From: Brevundimonas mediterranea
GTDB lineage: Bacteria > Pseudomonadota > Alphaproteobacteria > Caulobacterales > Caulobacteraceae
Reading direction: 5' to 3'
Assembly: GCF_014196125.1 (NCBI RefSeq)
Contig: NZ_JACIDA010000001.1
Span: forward strand, 744,001-808,000
Length of the DNA: 64,000 nt
A model generated the notes under the pieces. The model ran no database searches. It saw only the letters and a program-made list of their open reading frames with translations, and had not been told where the DNA came from. Shown piece by piece: positions 18,633-26,782 of this stretch (position 1 is its first letter; each line of letters begins with the position of its first letter). The position numbers and the translations under genes were made by a program.

Positions 18633-20057
18633 ATGCGCGCCTATTGGCTCTTCGCCCTGCTTCCTATGCTGTCCGCCTGCACGGTCGGTCCCGACTATGT
18701 CGGCCCACCGGACAAGGGGATTTCATCCCGCTTCGTGCGCATGGAGGACACCGCCGTCATCGCAACGCCTCTCGTTGCCCGGTGGTGGGAGACGCTGGAT
18801 GACCCTATCCTTGACGGAATTGAAGAGCGGGCGCTGCGTGCAAATCCGAACATGGCGGCTTCCCAGGCTCGGTTGCGTCAAGCGCGCGCCATGCTGCGCA
18901 TCGAGCGAGCCAACGCGGCGCCGAACGTCGCCGCCGGTGCGCTGGCTGGCCATGGCCGCGTGCCGGAGAGCGGCTCCGGCGCTGCAGGCGCCATGATACC
19001 GGCTCTGGTCGGAACCGACGAGAGATCCTTCGATCTATATACCGCCGCCTTCGACGCCAGTTGGGAGATCGACCTGTTCGGCGGGCGTCGGCGCGGAGTC
19101 GAAGCCGCAACGGCGACCGCGCAAGCCGCAGAGGCCACACTGGCCGACGCGCAGGTGAGCCTGACCGCCGAGGTCGCCCATGCCTATATCGGCCTTCGCG
19201 ACACACAGAAGCGGATCGTATTGGCGAAGCGGTCGGTGGAACTCCAGCAGCAGATGCTCGACCTCACGCGCCAGCAGTTCGAAAGGGGCGTCGCTTCCGC
19301 GCTCGATGTCGAACGGCTCAGCATGCAATTTGAGAACACCAATGCCAGGGTGGCTCCACTCGTGGCCCAGGCCGAGGGCTTTATGAACGCCCTCGCCTGG
19401 CTCTGCGGAGAGCAGCCCGGCGCCCTTGATGCAATACTCGATCCGCCCCGGCCAGCGCCACTGCCCCCCCCTGCCGTTGCCATCGGCGATCCGGAAGCCA
19501 TGCTCAGGCGGAGGCCCGACGTGCGTGCCGCTGAACGCCGGCTCGCGGCCGATACCGCCCGTATCGGGGTGGCGGAAGCCGCCAGGTTCCCGCGGCTCAG
19601 TTGGATGGGCGTCATCGGGATCGGCGGTACTCAACCTTCCGACTTGACGCATCTCGATGATTTCGTCGCACTGGGGGCGCCGACGTTGCAGTGGAGCGTG
19701 CTGAATTTTGGTCGCGTGCAAGGGCAGATCAGGCAGCGCGAGTCGGCGCGAGACGAAGCCGAAGCCCTGTATGACGCGGCGGTCCTCGGGGCATTACGAG
19801 ACACGGAAGACGCGTTGGCGCGGTTCCGAGCCGGTCGTGCAACCGTCGCGATTCTCGCACGGGCGAAGGCGTCGGCCGACCGATCAGCCGATCTGATGCA
19901 ACAGAACTACCGAGCCGGCAAGGTATCGCTCATCGACGCGCTCGGCGCCGAGCGGCAGCGGATCGATGCTGAGGACGGTCTCTCCGCAGCCACAGCCGGT
20001 TTGACGGCAGACTATGTCGCGCTTCAGAAGGCGCTGGGCCTCGGATGGCTCGACTGA
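18633..20057 (+). CDS. NodT-family outer-membrane factor lipoprotein
   Basis: This TolC-like outer-membrane channel of 474 residues has a lipoprotein signal (LLPMLSAC) at its start, followed by CTVGPDYVGP, typical of the NodT/OprM family. The two repeated outer-membrane efflux domains are visible. The first contains a DLFGGRRRGVEAA segment, the second a LNFGRVQGQIRQ segment. The frame is open from 18507, but the ATG at 18633 gives the lipobox at the proper distance and is chosen. It is divergent from the tetR-adaptor-permease operon and probably completes the tripartite pump. Confidence 0.9.
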   Translation: MRAYWLFALLPMLSACTVGPDYVGPPDKGISSRFVRMEDTAVIATPLVARWWETLDDPILDGIEERALRANPNMAASQARLRQARAMLRIERANAAPNVAAGALAGHGRVPESGSGAAGAMIPALVGTDERSFDLYTAAFDASWEIDLFGGRRRGVEAATATAQAAEATLADAQVSLTAEVAHAYIGLRDTQKRIVLAKRSVELQQQMLDLTRQQFERGVASALDVERLSMQFENTNARVAPLVAQAEGFMNALAWLCGEQPGALDAILDPPRPAPLPPPAVAIGDPEAMLRRRPDVRAAERRLAADTARIGVAEAARFPRLSWMGVIGIGGTQPSDLTHLDDFVALGAPTLQWSVLNFGRVQGQIRQRESARDEAEALYDAAVLGALRDTEDALARFRAGRATVAILARAKASADRSADLMQQNYRAGKVSLIDALGAERQRIDAEDGLSAATAGLTADYVALQKALGLGWLD

Positions 20058-20189
20058 AGCGAATCGGCCACTTTAGATTGGGCGAGGCTGATCATGGCGA
20101 ATCCTCGAGCCGAGAGCCGAGGATGACCTGAGAACGGGCCGGAGCCGATTCACGGACCAATGATCGGTCCACATCACCGGGACGCGAAA

Positions 20190-20216
20190 GACCCCGCCGA
20201 CGAAGCCGGCGGGGTC
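20190..20216 (-). terminator. Strong hairpin terminator
   Basis: GACCCCGCCG pairs perfectly with CGGCGGGGTC across a 7-nt loop. On the minus strand it is followed by TTT and lies about 25 bp beyond the stop of the truncated gene ending at 20242. It may also stop readthrough from the outer-membrane factor gene ending at 20057. Confidence 0.7.
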
Positions 20217-20241
20217 CTGGGTTCAGTCAGAGCCGGACGGC

Positions 20242-20503
20242 TCAGTCGTCGCGGCGGGTTTGGGCACCAGCGCCGGCGTTGACGCCGGCGCTGACCGAAG
20301 CGCCGTTCCGGTCGGCAGAAGCCGAGCCATCGGCCCCGGCCGAACCGCGGGCGTCGGCGCGGCGTGAGCGCCGCAGGCGGTCGGCTTCAACCTGGCCGGA
20401 GCCGGAGGCCGAGCCGGCAACGGACAGGCCAGCCTGGCCGACGCCCGCCGAGCTGTCCAGCGCGCCCGAAGCGGCGGCCGAAGCCGAGCCCTCGAGGCCC
20501 TGG
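20242..20503 (-). pseudogene. 3' fragment of a low-complexity (Ala/Ser/Gly) secreted-type protein
   Basis: The minus-strand frame encodes an Ala/Ser/Gly-rich tail with charged patches (GSASAAASGALDSSAG, then an Arg/Ser stretch) ending at a normal stop followed by a good terminator. Its 5' part is missing: at about 20503 the sequence turns into alkS-derived DNA in the opposite orientation. This looks like a resident gene cut by the arrival of the alk DNA. The original function is not recognisable. Confidence 0.5.
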
Positions 20504-20970
20504 GCGCGGTTGACGCTCGCGGATTTATTCGTTGTGGAGAGCGCGGTGCAGGCGTCCGCCATTTTACCGAACCACAGCGACCCTATCTTTCTCACATCTC
20601 ATGGTTCGTATCTCCGCGCGCGACAAGGTACGCTGCTCGATGAGCGGGCGTATCTAGAGGCATTCGGGTCGATCTCGACGCCGCTGTTGAACCTCATTCC
20701 GAGCGAGGCGGAATTGGGCGCCGAGAACCTAGGCCGGGCGACCGTCACGTTCGCTCGCCAAGCGGCGAGACCTCCGTTGTCCTTACAAGAAAAGAGCTGG
20801 CGATGCTTCAAAGAGTCAAAGAGGGGTGCTCAAACCGAGAGATCGCGATCACGCATCGCATAAGTGAAGACACTGTCAAATGGCACATTCGCAACATATT
20901 CATCAAGATCGGCGCAAGGAATAGAGTACAAGCGGTCCTCAAGGCGGACCAACTCGGCCTTCTATCGTGA
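20504..20970 (+). pseudogene. Mosaic, frameshifted remnant of the alkS 3' end
   Basis: This is a second copy of the end of alkS. Positions 20504-20627 match 11360-11480 with about ten scattered differences. About 224 bp of the parent are then missing. From 20628 to 20894 the match to 11705-11972 is exact except for one deleted G, which breaks the frame. The last 76 bp diverge and encode a different HTH end (NIFIKIGARNRVQAVLKADQ). No start codon or ribosome-binding site belongs to it. It is probably a recombination scar between alkS paralogues. Confidence 0.9.
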
Positions 20971-21000
20971 GCGGAACGTCACAGATCGGTCAAGACGCTC

Positions 21001-21020
21001 GCCCCGGGCAAAACCGGGGC
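21001..21020. terminator. GC-rich hairpin downstream of the relaxase gene
   Basis: GCCCCGG and CCGGGGC form perfect 7-bp arms around a 6-nt loop, 98 bp beyond the relaxase stop. There is no clear U-tract, so a terminator role is tentative. The 147 bp between the alkS remnant and the relaxase stop hold no gene. Confidence 0.35.
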
Positions 21021-21117
21021 ACGGTCGCCTCTGTCCGTCCCGCTGTCTCTCTCACCTTTGAAGTGTTCGGCGTGCCGAATTCGACCAAGGAACCAAGGGG
21101 ATTCCCAATTTGCAATA

Positions 21118-23172
21118 TCAGATCCCGAGCCCTCTTTTCCGCCCGAGTTGCCAGGACACCGATCCACCCTGCACGACGCCCATGACTTCGCGACCGAGAC
21201 GATCTTCGATGACCGGCCGCCACGGGACCAGCGTGAACTCCTGGGCATTCTCGACCAGGGCGAACTTGCCGCTCGAAAGCTTGACGGTCTGGGTGAACTT
21301 GCCCTGCACCGTTTCGCCGTCGCCTGCCGCCCGAAACGGCACCGCCCGCGAACCAGCTAGATCCGCTCCGGCGCGGACGACATCCCGTTGCTCCAGGGTG
21401 GCGAGAAGATTGCGGCGATAGAACACGCGACCATCGGCTTGGCGCGTGGCGTCGCCTTGTTCGATCAGGCGATCGCTGCGACGGTCCATGGCCTGCTGAA
21501 CCTCGCGCCCGAAGCCGGCGGATGCCAGCTCGGAGGGGCCACGGCCGACCAGCCGGCGGTCCAGCCAGGTCGCGCCGTCCGCCGTGGTCTGGCGTTCGAG
21601 GTCGAAGGTTGAGAGGACGCGGATGTTGAGCTGCCGGTTTCGGCTCGCGTCGTGGGCTGCGGCCCTGCTCTCGAAGTCCTCCGGGAGGCGCCAGTGGTCG
21701 GCGTCGATCCTCTCGACGATGCCGGCGCGGCGAAGGGCTTCAAGTCTGCGAACATGGGCATCGACGAAGCTCTGATAGTCGCCGCCGGGAACGCGGCCGT
21801 CGAACCGCGCCCGCTCCAGATGACGGCTCGGCCGGTAGATGCCATCCTCCACCATGCCGGTGATGGTGCGGTCGGCGGGACGGCGGCCGACTTCGGCCGG
21901 GCCGATCTCGACGAGGCTGCCGATGCGAGCATCTTCCATCCGCGCCGGATCAACGTCGGCGACGTGATGGGTGCGGCCGTCGACGCCATCGACGATCAGG
22001 GTCAGGTTCTCGCCCAGCTCGTCGGTTAGGTGCTTGTCGATCACGCGACCGACGATCGGCGTCGCGGGTGCGCGGTCGTGAATCTGAAAGCTCACCGGGT
22101 CGCGGTCGTGACCCTCCGTCCGAAGCGCCTTCTGCATGGTCCTGATGATGTCGCCGCGCTCGCCGAGGTCCCGCAGCGTCGGCTCCAGCCGGTCGCTCAA
22201 TTCCCAGCGGCCCGGCGCGTGCTCGGTGACGAGGCCCATGCGCTCCAGCTTGCCGAGCCGGCCCAGCCGATCCGCGCGGTCGGAGACACCGCGCGGATCG
22301 GCCGGCTGATGCCGCAGGTCGAGGAGACCGTCGCCGGCCTCAGTGATCATCGCCCGGTCGATGCGCGTGAAGCGGTCCTGGTCGATCTCGATCCTGAATT
22401 TCCGCTGCTGCTCGATCTCGGTGATGGGGCCGAGTTCCAGCGTCGCCAGCTCGCTCGCTCGTTCGCGGACGCCATGGGCAATGTAGTCGCCATTGATGAC
22501 CAGATCCTCGCCCAATTCATCGCGACCGTTGACGATGACATGGACATGGGGATGGCCGGTGTTGAAATGGTTGACCGCTACCCAATCGAGCTTCGTGCCC
22601 AGGTCCTTTTCGACCTGGCTCATCAGGTCGCGGGTGAAGCCGGTCAGGTCGCCAAGGTCTGCGCCATCCTCCGGCGAGACGATGAAGCGAAACTGGTGGC
22701 GATCGTCGGCGCCGCGATCGAGGAAAGCATCGCTGTCGGCACGATCCTCGGTCGCCGAGTAGAGCTGGCCGCGCTCGCCGTCGCGCGAGGTGCCGTCGCG
22801 CTGGATGTAGCGCAGGTGGGCGGCCGCGCGACCGTTCTTGCCGGCGGCGCGGACGGAGCGCGACTTGACGATGACGCGGCGCGCGCCGGGCTGGCGGTGG
22901 CTCCAGCCGCGTCCGCCAAGCGTGCGCGATCGGACGAAGGCCGCGCCGCGCCCGCGCTTCACGCCCCGGCTCGGATTTGCACCAGCCTTGCCGCGGACGC
23001 TGGCGCCCGACCCGAAGCCCTTGACGCGCGCCGATCCACCGGACGGTCCCGCGCCATGCTGGCGGGCGATCTTCCTGACCTTGGTGAAGAAGCTCTTGGT
23101 CGCCCGACCGGGCGCGTCGGAGCGGATGCGTCCTGGTCGTGGTCGGAAGCGATTTTCGTCATCCGCGCTCAT
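21118..23172 (-). CDS. Relaxase / mobilisation nuclease with DUF3363 domain
   Basis: The 684-residue conjugative relaxase of the VirD2-like class would nick oriT and pilot the strand. The N-terminal region is strongly basic. The nuclease domain has the three-histidine metal motif in HPHVHVIVNG, preceded by VNHFNTG. The C-terminal half is the DUF3363 region, ending in the usual QLGRKRGLGI. The ATG at 23172 (MSADDENRF) starts the typical N-terminus; the frame is open to 23220. It is the last gene of the transfer/maintenance block. The coupling protein and trb genes that normally follow are absent; alkS debris lies there instead. Confidence 0.9.
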   Translation of the reverse strand: MSADDENRFRPRPGRIRSDAPGRATKSFFTKVRKIARQHGAGPSGGSARVKGFGSGASVRGKAGANPSRGVKRGRGAAFVRSRTLGGRGWSHRQPGARRVIVKSRSVRAAGKNGRAAAHLRYIQRDGTSRDGERGQLYSATEDRADSDAFLDRGADDRHQFRFIVSPEDGADLGDLTGFTRDLMSQVEKDLGTKLDWVAVNHFNTGHPHVHVIVNGRDELGEDLVINGDYIAHGVRERASELATLELGPITEIEQQRKFRIEIDQDRFTRIDRAMITEAGDGLLDLRHQPADPRGVSDRADRLGRLGKLERMGLVTEHAPGRWELSDRLEPTLRDLGERGDIIRTMQKALRTEGHDRDPVSFQIHDRAPATPIVGRVIDKHLTDELGENLTLIVDGVDGRTHHVADVDPARMEDARIGSLVEIGPAEVGRRPADRTITGMVEDGIYRPSRHLERARFDGRVPGGDYQSFVDAHVRRLEALRRAGIVERIDADHWRLPEDFESRAAAHDASRNRQLNIRVLSTFDLERQTTADGATWLDRRLVGRGPSELASAGFGREVQQAMDRRSDRLIEQGDATRQADGRVFYRRNLLATLEQRDVVRAGADLAGSRAVPFRAAGDGETVQGKFTQTVKLSSGKFALVENAQEFTLVPWRPVIEDRLGREVMGVVQGGSVSWQLGRKRGLGI

Positions 23173-23482
23173 GGGTGCCGATCCGGCCGAACGGCGCGAA
23201 ACTGCCGGAAACCTGGCCATAGTGCCGTGGGTAAGCCCGCACGGGCTGGCTTTCCTGACAAGAGCGGCACTGTGCCGCCTCTATGACGGTGCCGCGCGCC
23301 GTCCCCTAACCAGTGTGCAGACCACGATAATTTCGCGCGATGGCCCGATAGGGTGCCACTCGCTTTAATCTTGCCCTCCCGCCTTCCTACCCCTTCCGCC
23401 CCTCCTGACCCTGATTCAGCCTGACCCCACCGATACGCGCTGCACACTGGAAAGGACCGCCGGGCATACCCAACCGCCATGC
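23173..23482. other. Non-coding region upstream of the relaxase, candidate oriT
   Basis: These 310 bp between the relaxase and lytic transglycosylase genes contain no credible ORF. They hold a 7-bp inverted repeat GCGGCAC-T-GTGCCGC at 23264-23278 and a smaller one, AGCCC-gcac-GGGCT, near 23234-23247. Position next to the relaxase and inverted repeats are what an origin of transfer would show. I cannot identify a nic consensus. Confidence 0.35.
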
Positions 23483-24199
23483 TCATCGCGGCCCTCCCGT
23501 CTCCGGGCGGGCGACGAACAAGCCGCCCGGCTGCGGCACGATCGCGGAGAGATCGCGCACCGGCGTTGCAGCCGAGGTGTCGTTGGATTGCGCGCCGGGC
23601 GGCACGGGATCGGCGGATGCTGTGCGCTCGGCCTGCGCGACGAACAGCGGCGCGCGGGTCCAGGACCGGGGATCGGCCGACACGACGGCGACCGGCGCGG
23701 TGATCTCGCCGCCGCCGACCAGCGGCGCGAGCGTGGCGACATAGGCGCGCGTTTCCGCTGGCAACGGACGGCCCGCGAGATGCTCTTCGTAGCGACCGGG
23801 GCCGGCATTGTAGGCGGCCAGAAACCCCGGTGATCCATAGCGGTCATGCAACTCGCGCAGATACGCCGCGCCCGCCAGGATGTTGTCGCGCGGATCGTAG
23901 GGATCGCCGCCGAGCCGATGGCGGGTGCGTAAATCGGCCCAGGTCGGCGGCATGATCTGCATCAGGCCCATCGCGCCCTTGGGCGAGATCGCCCGCACCT
24001 CATTGGCGCTTTCGACGCGCATCACGGCCCTGATCCAGGCCGCCGGAATGCCGAACCGCTGCGCCGCCTCGGCGATATGCGCAGCATATGGATCGGTCTG
24101 GGATGGACGCTGGACCGGCTCCGGCTGCGCCTGAGAGGGAAGCGGCATCGCGACGGCGAGCACGCCGCAAAGAAGAAGGACCGCCGGTCGGACGGGCAT
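23483..24199 (-). CDS. Lytic transglycosylase (VirB1-like)
   Basis: This exported peptidoglycan-cleaving enzyme of 238 residues has a signal peptide (LLLCGVLAVAMPLPSQAQ) and then an SLT domain. The catalytic glutamate lies in the VMRVESANEV motif. The supporting GLMQIMP and AAYNAGPG motifs follow, and a proline-rich tail completes the protein. Such enzymes open the cell wall for conjugation machinery. The frame is open to 24475, but the ATG at 24199 with a CGGAGACAGG ribosome-binding site gives a proper signal peptide. It sits between DUF736 and the relaxase, in the same direction. Confidence 0.88.
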   Translation of the reverse strand: MPVRPAVLLLCGVLAVAMPLPSQAQPEPVQRPSQTDPYAAHIAEAAQRFGIPAAWIRAVMRVESANEVRAISPKGAMGLMQIMPPTWADLRTRHRLGGDPYDPRDNILAGAAYLRELHDRYGSPGFLAAYNAGPGRYEEHLAGRPLPAETRAYVATLAPLVGGGEITAPVAVVSADPRSWTRAPLFVAQAERTASADPVPPGAQSNDTSAATPVRDLSAIVPQPGGLFVARPETGGPR

Positions 24200-24413
24200 C
24201 CTGTCTCCGTATCGACGCCAGCCTGCCAGCGTGCTCGCTGCGGTCAAGGGTTCGCGCGACGCGCCGATCTTCGATCGCCCTTGACCTCCGCTGCGCGCGC
24301 CGGCCGACGGATCGTCGAGCGGGACGGAGGGATGAGACGGCCTGTTCGCGAACAAAGGGATGGGACTTCGACGGGACAGCAGGCGCGCAATTCTGAAGGG
24401 ATAGCGCATGGGA

Positions 24414-24749
24414 TCACTCCCGCTCACCGCGCTTGACCGCGCGCGTCCAGTGCAGCGACCAGACGGCCCCGCCATCGTCGTCGCGGAACAGGTTGGCGCG
24501 GATCGGTTGCGGCAAGGCCGGATCCTCGATCAGCAGCGAGACGTATTCGCCCGCGCGCTCGCCGTTGCGTTTCCAGCCCGCGCCGATCTCCGGCCCGTCA
24601 TCGGCGCCGTGATGGACGCGATAGTCCGGCGCGTTCTCGGCATCGGACGGCTCGGCCGGCACGATGGTGAGTTCACGGTAGAGGGTGAGCGTATGAATGC
24701 GCCCGACGAAGCCCGTCGTCTCGCGTGTGAACTGGCCGATCTGCGGCAT
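24414..24749 (-). CDS. DUF736 family protein
   Basis: The 111-residue protein has the N-terminal IGQFTRETTGFVGRI typical of DUF736, followed by the middle GAGWKRNGERAGEYVSL segment. The family is common on alphaproteobacterial plasmids and integrative elements and its function is not established. The ATG at 24749 is preferred over 24755 because AAGGAG lies at the right distance. A second DUF736 gene lies at 31535-31852; the two differ clearly. It follows traF by 68 bp. Confidence 0.85.
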   Translation of the reverse strand: MPQIGQFTRETTGFVGRIHTLTLYRELTIVPAEPSDAENAPDYRVHHGADDGPEIGAGWKRNGERAGEYVSLLIEDPALPQPIRANLFRDDDGGAVWSLHWTRAVKRGERE

Positions 24750-24817
24750 GGTCATCTCCTTGGTTCTGGGGGTTGGGTGAAAGCCGGCGCGCGCCATGCC
24801 CGCCGGAATCGGGACGG

Positions 24818-25363
24818 TCAGCGCGTCGCGGCGCGCCAGACGAAGCGGCCATCACCGGCCTCGTCGGTGTAGATCGGCGTCGCGCGGCCGATGACGGTGC
24901 TGATCGGAATGGGACCGAAGTAGCGACCGTCCAGGCTGTCGCGGACATCGGCGTTCATCAGGAAGATCTCGTCACCGGCGATGCGGCGGCAGCCTGACCA
25001 CACCGGCAGTTCACGGTCCGAGCGGTCGCGGTCGAGCGCCGTGCCGAGTTCGACGCCATCGACCGTGATCGTGCGGCGGATGCGGCAGACTTCCTGCCCC
25101 GGCAACCCCATGACGCGCTTGAGCAGCGGCACGCCGCGGCCGATATAGCCGCGCTCCACCATGAAGTCGGCGAGCGCGTCGGGTGGATCGACCGCGACCA
25201 GATCGGTGACGGCGATGTCGCCGGGCGGATCAATGCCGTAGAGGCCGATCGGCGCGCTGGCGGAGACGTTCCAGACCAGTCGGGTCGGCGTCGGGATGAA
25301 GGACGCAATGGCGACGCCCATGATCGAAAAATACGTCACCATCACATAGCCGAAGCGGGTCAT
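24818..25363 (-). CDS. traF: Conjugal-transfer signal peptidase TraF (S26 family)
   Basis: The 181-residue membrane-anchored serine peptidase has an N-terminal hydrophobic segment (residues about 7-22). The catalytic serine lies in SASAPIGLY, and the general-base lysine in PLLKRVMGLPGQ. A C-terminal signature (MNADVRDSLDGRYFGP) resembles the SDS-RYFGP box of type I signal peptidases. TraF matures the conjugative pilin in IncP-type systems. Its ATG overlaps the DUF2840 stop in an ATGA, so the pair is translationally coupled. No pilin or other trb gene is in the window. Confidence 0.88.
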   Translation of the reverse strand: MTRFGYVMVTYFSIMGVAIASFIPTPTRLVWNVSASAPIGLYGIDPPGDIAVTDLVAVDPPDALADFMVERGYIGRGVPLLKRVMGLPGQEVCRIRRTITVDGVELGTALDRDRSDRELPVWSGCRRIAGDEIFLMNADVRDSLDGRYFGPIPISTVIGRATPIYTDEAGDGRFVWRAATR

Positions 25364-25881
25364 GGCGCGACGCTCCGACGCTTGAGGAACGCCCGGTGCT
25401 GCTCGGCGGTGTAGACGCGCGGCTCGTGATTGGCGGTCAGGCGGTTGTGGACGTGCCGCCAATGGTCGGGCGAAACGTCCTCCGGATCGATGCCGATCGC
25501 CTGGATGGCGTCGATATGGCGGAGCACCTGTTCGACCTTGGGCCAGCCGTCGATCTTGAGCAGGATATCGCCGCCGGGCCGGACGAAGGGCAGCGTCTGA
25601 TAGGGTTCGCCAGGCACGACCGCGCGCGCGATGTCGATGCGCGAGATGATCGTGCCGAAGTCGTTGGAGGCCCAGCGGACGAAAGCAAAGATCGCGCCAG
25701 GCCTGAACGCGAAGATCCGGCGACGGCGGTCGATGATGGTTTCTTCCGCCAGCCGACCGAAGCGGACCCAGTGCTCGATCTTCTTCTCGATATGCGTCAG
25801 CTCGACATGGGTCAGTTCGTCGGACTGAAGCGCTGACGGCACGGGGCCGCCGCGCACGCGGGGAGCCGCGTTGCCGGTCAT
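25360..25881 (-). CDS. DUF2840 family protein
   Basis: The 173-residue protein is cytosolic, with no signal or membrane segment. The core (THIEKKIEHWVRFGR, then the FRPGAIFAFVRWASNDFGT segment and RPGGDILLKIDGWPKV) is typical of DUF2840, found beside traF and parA on alphaproteobacterial mobile elements. Its role is unknown. The start at 25881 overlaps the RHH gene stop, and its stop overlaps the traF start, both as ATGA. It is therefore an internal member of the replication/transfer operon. Confidence 0.85.
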   Translation of the reverse strand: MTGNAAPRVRGGPVPSALQSDELTHVELTHIEKKIEHWVRFGRLAEETIIDRRRRIFAFRPGAIFAFVRWASNDFGTIISRIDIARAVVPGEPYQTLPFVRPGGDILLKIDGWPKVEQVLRHIDAIQAIGIDPEDVSPDHWRHVHNRLTANHEPRVYTAEQHRAFLKRRSVAP

Positions 25882-26132
25882 GGGGTATCTCCTTCGGTGG
25901 CGGGGAATTCGCGCGCGAGTAGCTCGCGCAGCATGTCGGCGACGGTGACGCCGCGCTGGAAGGCGACGATCTTGATCCGGCCGCGCAGCTCCGGTGTGAT
26001 GTCGATCGTCAATCGGGCGGTGAACGCTGCGCCGTTGGCCGCGCGGGCCGCTGGCGGTTCGCTCGCCCTGATCCAGCTCTCGGGATCGGCGGGACGCGCC
26101 GCGAAGCCGCGTTTCGGGGATCGCTCGCTCAT
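25878..26132 (-). CDS. Ribbon-helix-helix partition partner of ParA
   Basis: The 84-residue protein has a disordered basic N-terminus. Its C-terminal ribbon-helix-helix pattern (RLTIDITPELRGRIKIVAFQ, then a helix VADMLRELLAREF) is like small centromere-binding ParG-type proteins. It directly follows parA with an ATGA overlap, which supports a partition role. A plain RHH antitoxin or regulator is the alternative. Confidence 0.78.
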   Translation of the reverse strand: MSERSPKRGFAARPADPESWIRASEPPAARAANGAAFTARLTIDITPELRGRIKIVAFQRGVTVADMLRELLAREFPATEGDTP

Positions 26133-26782
26133 GGCGCGATCCTTCCGATGTTAAGGCGGCCGATCTCGGCGGCCAGCGCGGCGATCTCGCGCGCGGCCGG
26201 ACTGTCCGCGTCGATCTCCGATGCGAGCCGCCCGGACTGCGCGGCGTCGGCGAAGACGACACGCTGGCCGATGGTGGCGGCGAGCAAGGGCGGATCGTGA
26301 TCGGCCAGCGTCTCAGCCGTCTCGCGGGCGATGACGGTGCGCGCGCCACAGCGATTGAGCACGAAGCGCGCGGCCAGCTCGGGCCGGTAGATGCGCGCTT
26401 CCGTGAGGAGCGCCAGCATCTCGGCGGAAGCCCAGCCGTCGAACGGCGACGGCTGCACCGGGATCAGCACAAGGTCGGCGGCGAGCAGCGCCGAGCGCAT
26501 CAGCCCGGCGACACGCGGCGGTCCGTCGATGACGATATGATCGACATCGCGCGCCAGCTCTGGCGCTTCGCGATGCAGGGTGCCGCGAGCCAGGCCGACG
26601 ACGCCGAACAGCCGTGGGCAGCCCTCACGCGCCCGCTGCTGCGACCAGTCGAGCGCCGAGCCTTGCGGGTCCGCGTCGATCAGCGTCACGCGCTTGCCGG
26701 TCCTCACCCATTCCCCGGCGAGATGCAGGGCCAGCGTGGTCTTGCCGACGCCGCCCTTCTGGTTGAGCAGGGCGACGATCAT
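26129..26782 (-). CDS. parA: ParA-family partition ATPase
   Basis: The 217-residue deviant-Walker ATPase has the KGGVGKTTLA motif at residues 9-18, the Walker A' DADPQGSALDW segment near 40 and the IDGPP motif near 90. It lacks an N-terminal DNA-binding domain, so it is the short ParA/MinD-like form used with small RHH partners. Its start overlaps the repA stop and its stop overlaps the RHH gene, both ATGA. It would segregate or stabilise the element. Confidence 0.9.
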   Translation of the reverse strand: MIVALLNQKGGVGKTTLALHLAGEWVRTGKRVTLIDADPQGSALDWSQQRAREGCPRLFGVVGLARGTLHREAPELARDVDHIVIDGPPRVAGLMRSALLAADLVLIPVQPSPFDGWASAEMLALLTEARIYRPELAARFVLNRCGARTVIARETAETLADHDPPLLAATIGQRVVFADAAQSGRLASEIDADSPAAREIAALAAEIGRLNIGRIAP

